This document shows positions 7,128 through 13,617 of a DNA stretch of 15,843 nt, in pieces; within the stretch, counting starts at the first letter, position 1, and the number at the start of each line of letters is the position of its first letter. Source of the DNA: CAZEMR01 sp964513465 (lineage in GTDB: Bacteria > Bacteroidota > Ignavibacteria > Kapaibacteriales > UBA2268); contig CAZEMR010000067.1 in NCBI GenBank assembly GCA_964513465.1, positions 1-15,843 on the forward strand. Direction: 5' to 3'. The notes beneath the pieces were generated by a model. The model ran no database searches, was not told the origin of the DNA, and saw only the letters and a program-made list of their open reading frames with translations. A program made the translations under genes and the position numbers.

Positions 7128-7943
7128 ATGAATAAACTTAAGATAATGGGAATACTTAATATTACGCCGGATTCGTTTTCCGATGGCGGATTGTTTTTCG
7201 ATCGTGATGCCGCCGTGCGCCGCGCTATTTATATGCTCGAAGTCGGCGCCGACATTATTGACATCGGCGGCGAAAGCACACGCCCGGGGGCCGAACCCGT
7301 CAGCCCCGAATCCGAGATCGCGCGCGTATGCCCCATTATCGAAGAGATTATGCGCCGTCGGCCGGAGTGCATAATTTCTATTGATACCACAAAATACGAA
7401 ACCGCCCGCGCCGCAATTGACGCAGGCGCGCAAATGATCAACGACGTCAGCGCCCTCGAATTCGACGAGCGACTCGGCGGGCTTGCCGCAAATCGAGGCG
7501 TTCCGATGGTGATGATGCATATGCGTGGTACCCCGCGAACGATGCAGCTTGCGCCGGAATATGACGACGTGGTTGGGGATATATACAGTTATCTCGAAAG
7601 CAGAATCTCCTTTGCGCGCAAAATTGGCGTCAAGGATATAATCGCCGACCCCGGCATCGGTTTCGGCAAAACCGTGCGCCACAATCTGGAGCTGCTGCGC
7701 AATCTCGATAAATTCCGCGGACTGGGAGTGCCGATTATGCTCGGAGTTTCCCGTAAATCTTTTCTGGGTAAGACTCTTGGCATACCAGTGGCGTCAGAGC
7801 GAGACTGCGCCACCGCAATGCTTAATTCAATGCTGGTTAATAAAAACATCGATATAATCCGCGTGCACAACGTGGGCCTGCACTCGCAGATGCGGCGGCT
7901 GGCCGGACTGCTCGATGATCCCGCGGAGTGGCAAGGCGCTTAA
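7128..7943 (+). CDS. folP: Dihydropteroate synthase
   Basis: A 271-residue TIM-barrel enzyme that joins 6-hydroxymethyl-dihydropterin pyrophosphate with p-aminobenzoate to make dihydropteroate in folate synthesis; it is the sulfonamide target. All family signatures are present: NITPDSFSDGG (11-21), DIGGESTRPGA (45-55), the SIDTTK strand (84-89), INDVSAL (104-110), MMHMRGTP (129-136), ADPGIGFGKT (173-182), GVSRKSFLG (206-214) and IRVHNV (244-249). Length is normal and nothing appears missing. The start ATG has AGGA 11 bases upstream, inside the end of the previous gene. Its TAA stop overlaps the stop of the convergent gene on the other strand. No other folate genes are in view. Confidence 0.96.
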   Translation: MNKLKIMGILNITPDSFSDGGLFFDRDAAVRRAIYMLEVGADIIDIGGESTRPGAEPVSPESEIARVCPIIEEIMRRRPECIISIDTTKYETARAAIDAGAQMINDVSALEFDERLGGLAANRGVPMVMMHMRGTPRTMQLAPEYDDVVGDIYSYLESRISFARKIGVKDIIADPGIGFGKTVRHNLELLRNLDKFRGLGVPIMLGVSRKSFLGKTLGIPVASERDCATAMLNSMLVNKNIDIIRVHNVGLHSQMRRLAGLLDDPAEWQGA

Positions 7944-8320
7944 TTCATGCGGCTTTTGCGCAGAAATTCGTCGATCTCCTCGTCTTCCTCGTCGTATTCC
8001 TCCCAATCCTCGTCATATTCTTCGGGAAAATACTCGTCGTCGTCGAATTCTTCGTCTTCCACGTCGTCGAATTCTTCGTCTTCGTATTCTTCATCTTCCT
8101 CGAATTCCTCGTCTTCGTCATCCTCATGCAGATTTTCTAACGATTCAGGTGAATCGAGCGCGGCATACATAAACATAAACTGGTCGAATTGTTCTTCGCT
8201 GCCGTCGGTGATAACTGAGAGCATCTCGCGGGTCAGCGTTTCGGGATCGGAATTGAGCTGCTGGCTGCGTTTTTGGAGCATATCCATCTGTTCCTCTGTA
8301 AGTTCGATTGTGAATTTCAT
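7940..8320 (-). CDS. Small, extremely acidic protein of unknown function
   Basis: A 126-residue protein that I do not recognise. Residues 1-60 look like a small folded domain (MKFTIELTEEQMDMLQKRSQ, then SDPETLTREMLSVI), with some likeness to short helical DNA-binding or antitoxin N-termini, but not enough to assign. Residues 65-119 are almost entirely Asp and Glu with regularly spaced Phe, Tyr and Trp, followed by a basic RKSR end. The acidic part contains a tandem eight-residue unit (EDEEFDDV/EDEEFDDD), matched at the DNA level by two identical 21-base copies 24 bases apart (8039-8059 and 8063-8083). It converges with folP and its stop lies in the same TTAA. A GGGGG stretch lies upstream of the ATG. 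The opposite-strand frame reads as poly-serine and is a shadow. Confidence 0.68.
   Translation of the reverse strand: MKFTIELTEEQMDMLQKRSQQLNSDPETLTREMLSVITDGSEEQFDQFMFMYAALDSPESLENLHEDDEDEEFEEDEEYEDEEFDDVEDEEFDDDEYFPEEYDEDWEEYDEEDEEIDEFLRKSRMN
8039..8083. repeat. Tandem 24-base repeat in the acidic coding region
   Basis: Two identical 21-base copies (8039-8059 and 8063-8083) are separated by three bases. Weaker GAA/GAC-rich copies continue on both sides (about 7960-8130), giving a strand-biased purine-rich tract on the - strand. It encodes the repeated acidic unit of the small protein. Confidence 0.75.
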
Positions 8321-8460
8321 TTTTGCCCCCGATTTGTATTTGAATAATCGAAATAATTCAAATTGGTTTCGATTTTAATAACAATTTATTTTGGGAAAAT
8401 TTACACAAAAATCAAATAAATTCTCAAAAAAATCTTTCCAAATTTTCCGGATTGTACAAA

Positions 8461-10623
8461 TCATTGATCCAGCGGGGTTTCTGCGTATATCACAACTGTG
8501 CGGCAATAGAACCGGCCCTCGGGCAGATCATTCGGAAATATCAGCTCGGATTCGCCCAGACCGCGGATTTGGCCGGATGGGTAGTTGATCGCCCGAGCGG
8601 CGCTCTCGGCGCGGCGCAGCGACAGCTCGTGATTGTGCTTCTCATCGCCAGTGCGGTCGGTATATCCGATAATTGATATTGCCGATTTTTCGGATAATTG
8701 CTCATTAATCATATCAATTATCCGCGCGTTAATGCCCTCGATTTCGGCGCGGTCGAAATCGAACAAAATCAAGCGGAAACGGTCGATCCGACGATCCTTG
8801 ATTTTGCGAATCTTTTTCTCCTTAATAGTGTAAATCTCAATATCCAGCGCACCGGAATCCGACACATGCGTCTTATACGGCCCGAAAAGCGCTGCCTGAT
8901 ATTCAATCCGGCGGCTGCCCGGGTCTTCAAAGATTTTCACCCCCGGCAATTCCCAGTCGATCGTATCGGCGGGGGAGATGTCGAATGCGGTCTTCATTAA
9001 AGGCTGATTGCCGCCGGGCTGGCTGACGGTCAGAACGGAAGCCTTGATATGGCCGGCATCCTGCGTTTGAATATAAAAACGAGCGCGCGGCGGGGTTGCC
9101 CGGTATTCCGTATTTTCCGTATAAATCGGGGCGAGAATTTCGTAGGTGTCCGAATGCAGCTCTGCGCGGCGGTTCTCGGCGATCTTGTCGGGTTCGCCTA
9201 TCGGAGTGGACGGCTGCGAAGGCAGATTACGCGATTCGACGGAAATTCGTGATCCGGCAATTTCCCATTTATTTATCAGATAATCCCGGACTGATTCCGC
9301 GCGGCGCATGGATAGCCCGGCGTCGTCCTTTTCTCCGCCGATCCCCGCATTGCAGCCTGTGATGGTCAGCTTCGCGGCGGGATGCTGCCGCATCCGGTAG
9401 CCGACGATATTGAGTATCTGGTAATATGTCTCGAGTGTGGATTTGTCAAATAAATCATTTGGCTCGAATTTCTCTATATAACTATCTTTCAATAATTTAT
9501 AGCGATCCGGGATTTTGGCTGAGCCCTCTTCGAAAAATATGTAATTCAGCAAAGGTTCGAGGTGGCTGGCGGTGAATTCCTCGATACGGAATGTGGCATC
9601 GGGCATTTCCTCGCCGGATTCGGTCAGCCCGACTGCGCGAACGTCGATCGAGGCCATTTCGATAAATTTTTTAAGAGTATCCGTCCGGAAATAATTCTCC
9701 GTAATTATCATATAATTCTGTTGCTTAGTGGTATCGAGGCGGATCGTTGGCGCGCCTTCGAAGATTTCCCGAGCGTACTTCGCGAGGCGGCCGCCGGTGG
9801 GCACTTCGATTTCGACAGTATCTATATATATATTCTCGCGATATTCGATCTCCGGCCCGGGCTTTGGTGAGTATTTGATGGCCGCGCCGAATTTGAAGGC
9901 ATTTGCCGTCCAGTCGCGCTCGGTCACAAGATTCGACAATCCATAAAAGTATGATATTTCGGGGTTTAGCGTTAACGTTCCTTCCGCATTCAGCGGCAGC
10001 GAATAGCTGACCATGCCCATCAGCGAAAAATTCATCGATGCCGCTTCGGGGAGCTCGCCGGAGGATTGGTTGCGTATGGCGCTGCGTGAGTCGCTGCCGT
10101 CCTCGTTGGCGAATGTGGCGCGCCCGGCAGGCTTGACGATTGTCTCGGACTGCTCGTAATCCGCTGATAATATTGAAGCTGCGCGAAATCCGAGCGTTAC
10201 GCTGAAGCCTTCCGTTATACGGTACCCCGCGTGCTGCTCGACGCCGATGGTCGAAATCCGGCTGTCGATCACATGCTCGAATTCGCCGGTCGAGAGCATT
10301 TCGCCGAGGATGATCGAGGTCTCCTCAATTTTGCTAAGCCTAGCGTCGATAGAAGAATAGCCCGCGCGCCATCCGAGAAAAAAGCCGTCAGCAATCGGCA
10401 ATTCGAAGAGTGTGCCAATCGAAAAGCCACCGCCTGAGCCGCTTTCGAAAGCGGGACAGCAATTCGGCACGCCCGGCAGCCGCCGGAAATTCGCCGAGTG
10501 GAGATTAGAATTGAAATCCGCATAAATGCCGTAATTGTTGCGGGTTGAGCTTGATTCCGCTGTCTGCGCAGAAGCATTATACGCGATAAATGCAATCAGA
10601 ATTGCTAATAAAAGGATTCTCAA
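8461..10623 (-). CDS. Outer-membrane beta-barrel protein with two OmpA-like domains
   Basis: A 720-residue envelope protein. A signal peptide covers about residues 1-20 (LLLAILIAFIAYNASAQ). The next ~230 residues look like an outer-membrane barrel, with alternating strands and a distinctive VPNCCPAF near residue 52. A middle region leads to two OmpA C-terminal-type domains, about 355-490 and 612-720. The second has the classic GYTDRTG and LSLRRAES peptidoglycan contacts (653-659 and 668-674). The first keeps LSMRRAESV but has GCNAG where G-x-TD is expected, so it may not bind peptidoglycan. Translation likely starts at TTG (10623): GGAG lies eight bases upstream, and this start gives a complete signal peptide. 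The TTG overlaps the TGA of the preceding gene in TTGA, which suggests translational coupling. A role anchoring the outer membrane to the cell wall is inferred. Confidence 0.85.
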   Translation of the reverse strand: MRILLLAILIAFIAYNASAQTAESSSTRNNYGIYADFNSNLHSANFRRLPGVPNCCPAFESGSGGGFSIGTLFELPIADGFFLGWRAGYSSIDARLSKIEETSIILGEMLSTGEFEHVIDSRISTIGVEQHAGYRITEGFSVTLGFRAASILSADYEQSETIVKPAGRATFANEDGSDSRSAIRNQSSGELPEAASMNFSLMGMVSYSLPLNAEGTLTLNPEISYFYGLSNLVTERDWTANAFKFGAAIKYSPKPGPEIEYRENIYIDTVEIEVPTGGRLAKYAREIFEGAPTIRLDTTKQQNYMIITENYFRTDTLKKFIEMASIDVRAVGLTESGEEMPDATFRIEEFTASHLEPLLNYIFFEEGSAKIPDRYKLLKDSYIEKFEPNDLFDKSTLETYYQILNIVGYRMRQHPAAKLTITGCNAGIGGEKDDAGLSMRRAESVRDYLINKWEIAGSRISVESRNLPSQPSTPIGEPDKIAENRRAELHSDTYEILAPIYTENTEYRATPPRARFYIQTQDAGHIKASVLTVSQPGGNQPLMKTAFDISPADTIDWELPGVKIFEDPGSRRIEYQAALFGPYKTHVSDSGALDIEIYTIKEKKIRKIKDRRIDRFRLILFDFDRAEIEGINARIIDMINEQLSEKSAISIIGYTDRTGDEKHNHELSLRRAESAARAINYPSGQIRGLGESELIFPNDLPEGRFYCRTVVIYAETPLDQ

Positions 10624-12542
10624 CGGACAATCTCCAGCTTTTGTGTTTTAATTATCGAGGGAGTTTTCATTATAATATAATAAATTCCGGATGAAAATTC
10701 GGATGTCGAAATCGTGAATTCATAATCTCCTGCGCTTAATTCGCCCGAATGCACCACCCGTAGCGGGCTGCCGAATATATCGATTATTTCAATTTCGTGG
10801 CGGCCATCTTCAAGCGTGGTGATGTCGATATCAATGGAACCCGATGCCGGATTGGGACTTACCGCGCCGATGGCCGTTTCCTTGTCCGATATATTAATAA
10901 GCCGTGCGCCGCCGTCCTCGCAGATGCCGGTCAGCGTGAATTCCCCGCTGATTGTGTCCAGTTCGACCGGCCCGCCAACCGCTTCGTAATTGCCGAATCG
11001 CAGCTCGGTTGTCCGGGCGTTTCCAAGCGCCGCGCGGAAGCGTACCCGCCCGATCTCGCCGTTTTCGTCGGATGGCAGAGGCAGATTCTCGAGATGTATT
11101 GTGCGTAAGCCATTGTTTACCGGCGAGTTGCGGTAATCCACCGGATAGAGTAGAGTCGAATTGAACGTCAGATCGGTATTGATCGCATTCGCATAAGCGA
11201 AAATCCGGGCATCTGCATTTTTTAAATATATCGGGATTTCGACGAATTCGCCGGCAGCCGCGCTTGCCGAGCCAGCCTGCAATACAGCCGATCCGCCCTG
11301 TTCGATAATCCCCTCGCCGAATAGCTGAGCTGTCAGCGGATCGGTCAGGCTTTGCTCGCGGAATCCGAGCATACCGCTGGTGCGGCCAATGCGCTCCGGC
11401 GCAAATCGCAGTTTCATACGACGTTCCTCGCCGGGGGCAAGGACGAACGGGCCGCCGCCCTCGACGATTTCGAATTGCTCGCGGTCGGGCCCGAGCAGCT
11501 CTGTCGCCTCGATATTCGCCTCGGATTCGCTGATATTTTTGATTAAGAAAATTATCGAATCGCGCTGGCTGCCGACGTGGACTTTTTCGAAATCGATGAA
11601 TCCCGTGGCGAGCGTTACCGCGCTGTCGATGCACATTCCGAATATCCGCGCGCTGAGCGTGTCATTGCCCAGGTCGATATTAACCATGCCTTCCTTCAGG
11701 CCGGGGGTTTGTGGTTTGAAGCGGAATTCTACCGGCCGCGAATCGCCGCCTTCGAGAGTGAATGCGCCGCCGCCGGATAGGATTTCGAAATTGCCGTCCG
11801 GATCGTTGCTTATATATATATTGTTGATGCGCGCCGGGCCGGTGCCGGTATTCCGCAGGCAGGCGGCAACGAGCGAATCGCGGATCTGGTGTGGGAACAG
11901 CCAGCCCATGTCCACCTCGTCCAGCGCAAGCTCGGGTTTGACGATAGCCCACAGGTCGTCGGATACGTCGCTCTGGGTATTGGTCGAATCGAGCACGCAG
12001 AAGAATATCTCGATGTCGTCGATCAATGCGCTGTTCTGCTGCTTTAGCGAGCCGCAGTAGAACTCGACGTAGCGGGTTTCCTCGTTGATCTCAATTTCCC
12101 TTTGAATAAAAACGGTGTCGGTTTCGCTGTCGTTTTTGGGCAGGCGGCCGAAGTACCGATCTGGCCGGGTGGTATGCACGGCTTCGGTATATATATATGT
12201 ATCCAGGCTGCGCCAGAAGCCGAGTTCCGCGGTTCGGAGGCGGATTTTTTCGACGCACATCGGCTTGTGGAAATTGATAACGAGCGAGGTGCTGTTTGCC
12301 GGAGCCGAGAACGGACTGCCCCAGCGCCCGAAGAAGAAGTAGTTGTTATCGGAATTGCTGTATTTCCGCAGACCCGGCAGATCGCCGTATTGCGAGGCCT
12401 CCTCCTGGATGACCTCGACCGATTCGATGAAGGGGTGCGGCTGCTGGGGGTATGATGGGTCGAAATCGATAATAATATCCGGCGCCTGGGCGAATGCGGC
12501 AAAGGGCATGAGGAGCAATATAAAAATTTTGAATAATTTCAT
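10620..12542 (-). CDS. Secreted multi-domain protein with T9SS type-A sorting domain
   Basis: A 640-residue exported protein. The signal peptide is about residues 1-18 (cut after AFA, with Gln next). Residues 20-188 form a beta-rich domain, possibly a carbohydrate-binding-like sandwich, ending ALIDDIEIFF. Two immunoglobulin-like ASH-type repeats follow (about 203-305 and 312-413), each with FEI-x-x-GGG-x-F and a closing FG-x-x-I/GEGI pattern. Residues 418-540 resemble a cohesin-type beta domain. The final ~80 residues (558-640) are a type IX secretion type-A sorting domain: SPNPASGSIDI, IDIFGSPLR, SSGIYYIIM and a terminal TQKLEIVR. Such proteins cross the outer membrane through the T9SS, where the C-terminal domain is removed and the protein is often anchored to the surface. 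The substrate is unknown. It overlaps the OmpA-like gene by four bases. Confidence 0.85.
   Translation of the reverse strand: MKLFKIFILLLMPFAAFAQAPDIIIDFDPSYPQQPHPFIESVEVIQEEASQYGDLPGLRKYSNSDNNYFFFGRWGSPFSAPANSTSLVINFHKPMCVEKIRLRTAELGFWRSLDTYIYTEAVHTTRPDRYFGRLPKNDSETDTVFIQREIEINEETRYVEFYCGSLKQQNSALIDDIEIFFCVLDSTNTQSDVSDDLWAIVKPELALDEVDMGWLFPHQIRDSLVAACLRNTGTGPARINNIYISNDPDGNFEILSGGGAFTLEGGDSRPVEFRFKPQTPGLKEGMVNIDLGNDTLSARIFGMCIDSAVTLATGFIDFEKVHVGSQRDSIIFLIKNISESEANIEATELLGPDREQFEIVEGGGPFVLAPGEERRMKLRFAPERIGRTSGMLGFREQSLTDPLTAQLFGEGIIEQGGSAVLQAGSASAAAGEFVEIPIYLKNADARIFAYANAINTDLTFNSTLLYPVDYRNSPVNNGLRTIHLENLPLPSDENGEIGRVRFRAALGNARTTELRFGNYEAVGGPVELDTISGEFTLTGICEDGGARLINISDKETAIGAVSPNPASGSIDIDITTLEDGRHEIEIIDIFGSPLRVVHSGELSAGDYEFTISTSEFSSGIYYIIMKTPSIIKTQKLEIVR
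10632..10635 (-). promoter_or_regulatory. Ribosome binding site supporting the TTG start
   Basis: GGAG on the - strand, inside the end of the T9SS-cargo gene, lies eight bases before the TTG at 10623. With the TTGA stop/start overlap, it explains how the OmpA-like gene can start without ATG. Confidence 0.6.
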
Positions 12543-12599
12543 AATAATTTTCCGGAAGAAATTAATTTAATTAATTGATTTATTTAACCTGTATCCGAA

Positions 12600-12651
12600 C
12601 CCTCCGAAGGTAATGTTCTGAACCCTTCGAAGGTTTCAAACCTTCGGAGGG
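12600..12651. repeat. REP-like palindrome group, left side, element 1
   Basis: A half-site CCCTCCGAAGGT (12600-12611) is followed by a hairpin with 14-base arms, 12623-12636 and 12638-12651, with one T-G pair and a single central C. It belongs to the family that surrounds the transposase. Confidence 0.85.
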
Positions 12652-12670
12652 ATATATTTTGTTTCCAAAT

Positions 12671-12702
12671 CCTTCGGAAGGTTTCACACCTTCCGAAGGT
12701 TA
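12671..12702. repeat. REP-like palindrome, left side, element 2
   Basis: Perfect 12-base arms CCTTCGGAAGGT (12671-12682) and ACCTTCCGAAGG (12688-12699) surround the loop TTCAC. Its right part with the following TTA (12681-12702) is repeated exactly at 12710-12731. The trailing GGTTATTTGCG recurs on the other side of the transposase at about 13540-13550. Confidence 0.88.
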
Positions 12703-12709
12703 TTTGCGG

Positions 12710-12731
12710 GTTTCACACCTTCCGAAGGTTA
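12710..12731. repeat. REP-like half-site, left side, element 3
   Basis: An exact 22-base direct copy of 12681-12702, offset by 29 bases, containing ACCTTCCGAAGGT. It ends 11 bp from the 3' end of the transposase gene. The following AGTTT is also found after the outermost right palindrome (13605-13610). Confidence 0.85.
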
Positions 12732-12742
12732 GTTTTTTAGTT

Positions 12743-13482
12743 TCAAATCCGAATTAGCGTATCCGTAAATTCTCTCAGCTCCTCTTTCTTAATCATCCCC
12801 AAAATCAAATCTTTGCTCGGCAACGTACCTTTTCTGATATCAATATAATCCTGATAGCTAGAAAACTTCCATTCCTCAGCTTTTTCTGTCAAACCGCTTC
12901 TCACCGGATTTTGATGAATATATGTAAGCAAAGTTATCAGGTAGCGGTCGGAGGGAACGGGTTTGGATTTGGTTTTTTGATTAAATAAATTGCCATGACG
13001 CGACCACATTTTATTATAAGCTTGAGAGTAAGAATTAAGCAGAGTCCCTACTTTTCTTGAGATTATAAGTGATTTAGAATCTTCCGAAGGTTTGAAACCT
13101 TCGGAAGATTTAATGGAATCCTGATTGCTATTGCTAAAATTCTTCACTCTTACCAGAAAATGGAAATGCGTTGGCATAAGGCAATAGCCGATTGTCNNNN
13201 NNNNNNNNNNNNNNNNNNNNNNNNNNNNNNNNNNNNNNNNNNNNNNNNNNNNNNNNNNNNNNNNNNNNNNNNNNNNNNNNNNNNNNNNNNNNNNNNCTTC
13301 ACTCTTACCAGAAAATGGAAATGCGTTGGCATAAGGCAATAGCCGATTGTCTCAAAATATTCATCAAGATAATAGCGGTATTTCTTTAAAAAATACAGAT
13401 AATTCGCCTCCGAGCGGAACAGCGCTTCCTCATTGTTCGTCCTGTTATAAATGTGGTAATATGTATTCTTGTAGAATTTCAT
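12743..13482 (-). CDS. REP-associated tyrosine transposase (RAYT, Y1/HUH), split by an assembly gap
   Basis: A single-strand DNA transposase of the Y1_Tnp/IS200-like superfamily. The two apparent fragments (13482 to the gap, and the gap to 12743) are in different frames only because 100 N and a duplicated 55 bp are inserted. Removing 13197-13351 gives one intact frame of 194 residues. Visible in it are the N-terminal YYHIYNRTNN, the HUH metal motif in MPTHFHFLV (H54, H56), a helix with the likely catalytic tyrosine (Y100 or Y104 in LLNSYSQAYNKMWSRHG) and the RAYT-typical YIHQNPVRSGL (135-145) and WKFSSYQDYI. Length and motifs match RAYTs, which act on REP palindromes; such palindromes flank it on both sides. 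GGAGGGG ten bases before the ATG lies in a palindrome half-site. A palindrome also sits in frame at residues 74-83. It is probably functional. Confidence 0.85.
13078..13110. repeat. Perfect 33-bp palindrome inside the transposase gene
   Basis: Arms AATCTTCCGAAGGTTT (13078-13093) and AAACCTTCGGAAGATT (13095-13110) are perfect reverse complements around one base. It is the same family as the flanking palindromes and is read in frame as SSEGFKPSED, between the HUH strand and the tyrosine helix. Confidence 0.92.
13142..13196. repeat. 55-bp direct duplicate, left of the N run
   Basis: Identical over all 55 bases to 13297-13351. It reaches exactly to the first N, as expected when two contigs overlap by a k-mer and are scaffolded without being merged. 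Confidence 0.95.
13197..13296. other. Assembly gap, 100 N
   Basis: Exactly 100 unknown bases, the usual placeholder length for a gap of unknown size. Because its flanks are identical, the real gap is probably zero or negative in length. Confidence 0.99.
13297..13351. repeat. 55-bp direct duplicate, right of the N run
   Basis: Second copy of 13142-13196, starting at the first base after the N run. Both copies encode the HUH region of the transposase on the - strand. Confidence 0.95.
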
Positions 13483-13492
13483 ATTTTCTAAA

Positions 13493-13543
13493 CCCCTCCG
13501 AAGATTTCTGAACCCTCCGAAGGTTTCAAACCTTCGGAAGGTT
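13493..13543. repeat. REP-like palindrome group, right side, element 1
   Basis: A half-site CCCCTCCGAAGA (about 13493-13504) is followed by a 16-base-arm palindrome, 13511-13526 with 13528-13543, with one mismatch around a central C. GGTTATTTGCG follows it, as after the left-side element ending near 12699. The half-site provides the GGAGGGG before the transposase start. Confidence 0.87.
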
Positions 13544-13572
13544 ATTTGCGAATACTTCTAATGTTTTGCTTA

Positions 13573-13610
13573 ACCCTTCGGAAGGTTTCAAACCTTCGGA
13601 AGGTTAGTTT
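13573..13610. repeat. REP-like palindrome, right side, element 2
   Basis: Two CCTTCGGAAGG cores, 13575-13585 and 13593-13603, are joined by TTTCAAA and pair as arms of about 14 bases with one mismatch. It ends 7 bases before the stop codon end (13618) of the von Willebrand/FISUMP gene and could also act as a hairpin at the end of that message, though it has no T run. Confidence 0.85.
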
Positions 13611-13617
13611 CGAGTAT

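Noticed and set aside
7947..8378. Serine-rich protein on the + strand
   Set aside because: It is the complement of the Asp/Glu codon run of the - strand gene. It has no folded N-terminal part and overlaps folP's end only by chance. The - strand frame has a coherent N-terminus and ends exactly at folP.
12743..13482. Transposase as a frameshifted pseudogene
   Set aside because: The frame difference is fully explained by 155 extra bases (100 N plus a 55-bp duplicate). Without them the frame is intact from ATG to TGA with all key motifs.
12600..13610. CRISPR array
   Set aside because: Repeats are palindromes of unequal length, irregularly spaced, with related rather than unique sequence between them, and no cas genes are present.
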